From: Methylohalobius sp964654415
Lineage (GTDB): Bacteria > Pseudomonadota > Gammaproteobacteria > Methylococcales > Methylothermaceae
Assembly: GCA_964654415.1 (NCBI GenBank)
Contig: CAZZIP010000006.1
Span: forward strand, 79,229-143,228
DNA: 64,000 bases
Direction: 5' to 3'
A program made the translations under genes and the position numbers. Numbering within the stretch: position 1 is the first letter of the stretch; each line of letters opens with the position of its first letter. Below are positions 61,038 through 64,000 of this stretch, piece by piece. Below the pieces are notes generated by a model. The model had not been told where the DNA came from. It saw nothing but the letters and a program-made list of their open reading frames with translations, and searched no databases.

Positions 61038-61337
61038 ATGGGTGTATTGCACCTGGTATCGCGCTCGCCTTATGCCAGCTTGGATCTTTCCAACTGCCTG
61101 GCACGGCTGCAGCCAGGGGATGCCCTCCTATTGCTTGCCGGTGCAGTATACGGCGCTTGTTACGGAAGTCCGATTGCTGACGCCATTCGAGCGAGTCCTG
61201 CTGCGTGCTATGTGTTGATTCCAGACCTTAAGGCCCGAGGGATCGCCATGGACAGGATGCTGCCGGAAATCACTCCGGTGGATTTTGAAGGGTTTGTGGA
61301 TTTGACCGTGGCTTATTCACGCATTCTGTCATGGTGA
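61038..61337 (+). CDS. tusB: Sulfur relay protein TusB/DsrH
   Basis: A 99-residue DsrH-family subunit (LHLVSRSPY..., PGDALLLLAGAVYG). A cysteine sits at residue 20 (LSNCLARL), the position conserved in DsrH of sulfur oxidisers but missing in E. coli TusB. I start at ATG 61038 with GGAGG nine bases before; a longer frame from 60906 runs inside tusC and is rejected. tusE overlaps its end by 7 bases. Confidence 0.92.
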   Translation: MGVLHLVSRSPYASLDLSNCLARLQPGDALLLLAGAVYGACYGSPIADAIRASPAACYVLIPDLKARGIAMDRMLPEITPVDFEGFVDLTVAYSRILSW

Positions 61338-61666
61338 TTCTAGAGATCGAAGGTCGATCAGTAGCGCTGACGGAGGATGGCTTTCTATGCGATCACCGCG
61401 ATTGGAGTGAAGAGGTAGCAGCTGCCTTGGCGGCGCGCGAGGGAATGACCTTGACCGAGGCCCACTGGGAAATCATCCACTTCGCGCGTGCGTATTATCT
61501 GCGTATTCGCCACTTGCCCAACATGCGGATGTTCGTCAAGGCAGTGGCACAGACCCTGGGGGAAGAAAAGGGGAATAGCCGCTACCTTTATCGTTTGTTT
61601 CCCAAAGGGCCGCTGAAATATGCCTGTAAAATGGCTGGATTGCCCAAACCACCTTATTGCATATAG
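61331..61666 (+). CDS. tusE: Sulfur relay protein TusE/DsrC
   Basis: A 111-residue DsrC/TusE family sulfur acceptor. The C-terminal arm is YACKMAGLPKPPYCI with Cys110 (general) and Cys99, exactly 11 residues apart, as in DsrC proper; E. coli TusE has Thr at the first position. No dsrAB genes are in the window, so tRNA thiolation (mnm5s2U) is the safe role and a wider DsrC-like role is possible. Confidence 0.9.
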   Translation: MVILEIEGRSVALTEDGFLCDHRDWSEEVAAALAAREGMTLTEAHWEIIHFARAYYLRIRHLPNMRMFVKAVAQTLGEEKGNSRYLYRLFPKGPLKYACKMAGLPKPPYCI

Positions 61667-61735
61667 AGGATTGTGATTTCTTGCATCGACCCCCATTTAA
61701 AAAACGGCTTGACAACTTTGTAAGGAGATCGTGCC

Positions 61736-62077
61736 ATGGCAATTCGTACAATGCCCAAATCCCAATGGGAAACCTATTTCGATAACATTTCCAAGCACCT
61801 GAGAGCTAACCAGGTAGAGATTGAAGTGGCGGCAATAAACTTAGGGGATCAGATAGAGGCTGAATGGGTACCCTTTTATGGGATAAGTTATGATCCGAAG
61901 GACGATGTCATTGAATTTGTCCTAGAGGGGATAGATCATTTGGTTCGTCGACCGAAGGAGGTCTACGTCGACGATGGTATCGAGGGCCTGCGCAGCATTG
62001 AGGTCGTCGATGGCGATGGTGTGCGCCACATTGCTAAGTTCAAGGAGGTGATGAAGCTTCCACCGCTGGAGGCCTAA
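61736..62077 (+). CDS. DUF5335 family protein, unknown function
   Basis: A 113-residue cytoplasmic protein with no signal or membrane segment, matching the uncharacterised DUF5335 family (start IRTMPKSQWETYFDNIS, IEAEWVPFYGISYDPKDD, IRxVD-like EVVDGDGVRH near the end). AAGGAG lies 9 bases before the ATG and a terminator follows, so it is a small separate unit between tusE and fhs. Confidence 0.8.
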   Translation: MAIRTMPKSQWETYFDNISKHLRANQVEIEVAAINLGDQIEAEWVPFYGISYDPKDDVIEFVLEGIDHLVRRPKEVYVDDGIEGLRSIEVVDGDGVRHIAKFKEVMKLPPLEA

Positions 62078-62108
62078 TCTCCGATTGGGCTCAAAATCAC
62101 TCCTTGGC

Positions 62109-62139
62109 GGGCTCGCAAATCTGCGGGCCCTTCTTGTTT
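62109..62139 (+). terminator. Rho-independent terminator of the DUF5335 gene
   Basis: GGGCTCGCA (62109-62117) pairs with TGCGGGCCC (62122-62130; one G-T) across a 4-base loop; a T-rich tail follows. It separates the small gene from fhs. Confidence 0.8.
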
Positions 62140-62201
62140 GCTTGAGGACCAGTTCTCTATGTTAACCTGTTACTTTTTGGCTCCTCTTGGAGGACAGAAT
62201 C

Positions 62202-63872
62202 ATGCTCCCTGACATCGAAATCGCCCAACGGGCCAAAATGCGCCCCATCGTCGAGTTGGCCCAAGAGAAGTTTGGCATTGATCCCATTCACCTAGATCCT
62301 TATGGCCGTTACAAAGCCAAGCTATCGTTCGACTACATCCAAAGCCTGAAAGATCGTCCAAGCGGCAAATTGATCTTGGTAACTGCGATCAGCCCAACCC
62401 CTGCCGGAGAGGGAAAGACTACTACCACGATAGGGCTTGGGGATGCCTTAAATCGCCTTGGCAAAAAGGCTTTGATTTGCCTACGGGAGCCGTCTCTGGG
62501 CCCCTGTTTCGGCATTAAGGGAGGAGCTACCGGCGGTGGGTGGTCTCAGGTAGTGCCAATGGAGGACATCAATCTTCATTTCACCGGGGACTTTCATGCC
62601 ATTGGAACCGCTCACAACCTGCTTGCAGCCTTGACCGACAACCATATTCACCATGGCAACGCCCTGGATCTGGACGTATGCCAGACAGTCTGGAGGCGGG
62701 TCATCGACATGAACGATCGGAGTCTTCGCCATGTCCTTGTGGGATTGGGAGGCAAAACCAACGGCGTGCCGCGCGAGGACGCATTCGACATCGTAGTAGC
62801 CTCCGAGGTTATGGCCATTCTGTGTCTCGTCGAATCCTTAGCGGAATTGAAACAGCGCCTCGGCAACGTGCTGGTTGGCTATACTCGGTCCGGAAACCTT
62901 ATCTTCGCCCGCGATCTCAAAGCACAGGGGGCAATGGCAGCATTGCTCAAGGACGCCATTCGTCCCAACTTGGTTCAGACCCTCGAAAACAACCTGGCAT
63001 TTGTCCACGGCGGGCCATTTGCCAATATCGCTCATGGCTGCAACTCGGTCATCGCCACCAAGGCCGCGCTCAAGATGGCCGATTATGTAGTGACGGAAGC
63101 GGGCTTTGGTGCCGATTTGGGGGCCGAGAAATTCATAGACATCAAGTGCCGTAAGGCCGGAATTCGGCCGGATGTGGTAGTGCTGGTGGCAACCATACGG
63201 GCGTTGAAGATGCATGGCGGGATGCCTAAAGAGGCGCTGCAGCAGGAAAATTTAACTGCCCTTGAGGCTGGTTTCGTGAATTTGGAGCGGCATCTTTACA
63301 ATATCCGAGAGCATTTTGGGTTGCCGTGCGTCGTGGCTGTCAATCATTTCACCTCCGATACCCAAGCCGAGCTTGCCTATATCAAGGATAAAGTCGCATC
63401 CATTGGGGCAAAAGCGGTGGTTTGCCATCACTGGGCTAAAGGTGGTGCTGGAGCCGAAGAGTTGGCGCACGAGGTGCTTCAGGCAATAGAGCAACCTTCA
63501 AATTTTCGTTTTCTCTATCAAGACGAGCTTTCCTTGTGGGAAAAAATCGAAACCATTGCCACCAAGCTCTATGGCGCTGCTGAAATTGCCGCAGAATCCA
63601 AAGTAAAACAGCAGTTGGCGTTTCTCAGTGAAGAGTATGCCCATTATCCGGTCTGTATCGCCAAGACCCAATATTCCTTTGCCTGTGACCCTAGGCTACG
63701 CGGTGCCCCCACCGGGCATACATTGACGATCCGAGAGGTCAGACCCGCCCATGGAGCTGAATTTGTGGTGGTAATTTGCGGCGATATCATGACCATGCCA
63801 GGCTTGCCTAAGCGGCCTGCTGCTGAACGGATCGATATCAATGAGAGCGGTGAGATCACGGGCCTTTTTTAG
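62202..63872 (+). CDS. fhs: Formate-tetrahydrofolate ligase
   Basis: A 556-residue enzyme forming 10-formyl-THF from formate, THF and ATP, linking formate to C1 folate metabolism. It has the P-loop SPTPAGEGKTTTTIGLGDAL, the family block FGIKGGATGGGWSQVVPMED, and HGGPFANIAHGCNS. I use ATG 62202, which has GGAGGA seven bases before; a TTG at 62187 has none. Together with the serine/glyoxylate genes this fits methylotroph-type C1 flow, but many bacteria have it. Confidence 0.97.
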   Translation: MLPDIEIAQRAKMRPIVELAQEKFGIDPIHLDPYGRYKAKLSFDYIQSLKDRPSGKLILVTAISPTPAGEGKTTTTIGLGDALNRLGKKALICLREPSLGPCFGIKGGATGGGWSQVVPMEDINLHFTGDFHAIGTAHNLLAALTDNHIHHGNALDLDVCQTVWRRVIDMNDRSLRHVLVGLGGKTNGVPREDAFDIVVASEVMAILCLVESLAELKQRLGNVLVGYTRSGNLIFARDLKAQGAMAALLKDAIRPNLVQTLENNLAFVHGGPFANIAHGCNSVIATKAALKMADYVVTEAGFGADLGAEKFIDIKCRKAGIRPDVVVLVATIRALKMHGGMPKEALQQENLTALEAGFVNLERHLYNIREHFGLPCVVAVNHFTSDTQAELAYIKDKVASIGAKAVVCHHWAKGGAGAEELAHEVLQAIEQPSNFRFLYQDELSLWEKIETIATKLYGAAEIAAESKVKQQLAFLSEEYAHYPVCIAKTQYSFACDPRLRGAPTGHTLTIREVRPAHGAEFVVVICGDIMTMPGLPKRPAAERIDINESGEITGLF

Positions 63873-63929
63873 GCCACCGGCGGGTGCGGCAGATGCCGCA
63901 AAAGTGTGGAATATCCCTTAAACCCCTCT

Positions 63930-63957
63930 TGACAGCTTAGAATAGAGTATTAAACTG
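63930..63957 (+). promoter_or_regulatory. Promoter for a gene beyond the right edge
   Basis: A perfect -35 TTGACA (63930-63935) and TAAACT (63952-63957) with 16-base spacing lie after fhs; an AAGGAGGT ribosome-type site at 63973-63980 follows, so a gene probably begins at the window end. Confidence 0.45.
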
Positions 63958-64000
63958 GCTGATACCGAAAGGAAGGAGGTCGCTCTGGGTTTTTCCTGGG

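Noticed and set aside
63886..63899. Hairpin after fhs as a terminator
   Set aside because: Short GCGGC stem followed by A, not T; not a convincing intrinsic terminator.

Overview
This window is a gene-dense stretch of a gammaproteobacterial chromosome with moderately high G+C. It holds about 62 protein genes, three tRNA genes and a handful of regulatory sites. Several gene orders are typical of Gammaproteobacteria: recA-recX-alaS-lysC-csrA-tRNA-Ser; polA-(sRNA)-engB-cytochrome c4-dsbA-nuclease-dgcP, which is the Pseudomonas order; rnhA-dnaQ beside a YafS-type methyltransferase and mltD; glrK-qseG-glrR; and tusDCBE. A tight serine-glyoxylate aminotransferase / hydroxypyruvate reductase / glycerate kinase operon, a formate-tetrahydrofolate ligase, a PEP-CTERM protein and a glycogen synthase pair hint at a methylotroph or autotroph such as a Methylococcales relative. 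That placement is inference. I saw no phage, insertion sequence, CRISPR array or clear genomic island.

Layout. 1-6.3 kb: end of pntB, a tiny lipoprotein gene with its own promoter and terminator, gshA-cysH, convergent cysB, ferredoxin fdxA and epmB. 6.3-11.2 kb: efp-epmA running into the glrK-qseG-glrR sensor system. 11.2-20.9 kb: a kinase fusion, rnd, polA, a candidate sRNA, engB, cytochrome c4, dsbA, a nuclease and a diguanylate cyclase. 21-24.6 kb: phoB-phoR with a phosphate-binding-type protein, and an OmpA-like lipoprotein. 24.7-28.8 kb: metK-ahcY-metF-rsmE (methyl cycle). 28.8-34.7 kb: a GH13 enzyme, glgA with a long N-terminal tail, pncC, thpR, recA and recX. 34.7-39 kb: alaS, lysC, csrA, tRNA-Ser(GCU). 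39-44.6 kb: a phosphate-type porin behind a Pho box, then psd, glycerate kinase, hpr and sga on the minus strand, and tRNA-Leu. 44.6-49.3 kb: repeats, PEP-CTERM protein, tRNA-Ser(UGA), dnaQ, rnhA, methyltransferase, mltD. 49.3-56.3 kb: a Yej-type peptide ABC importer with serB inserted. 56.3-64 kb: a membrane J-domain protein, RRM protein, Ubi hydroxylase, BepA-type protease, tusDCBE with DsrEFH/DsrC-like cysteines, a DUF5335 protein and fhs.

The coding content is mostly housekeeping. The most interesting signals are regulatory and lie between genes: (1) a probable sRNA of about 125 nt between polA and engB with a near-perfect sigma-E/AlgU promoter and three C-rich 10-nt hairpin loops, in the locus of Spot 42 and ErsA; (2) a sigma-54 type promoter with an upstream dyad before the PEP-CTERM gene; (3) a Pho box at the canonical distance from a -10 element before the porin, in the same window as phoBR. 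The glyoxylate/glycerate operon and the Dsr-like cysteines of the Tus cluster are the most interesting coding observations.
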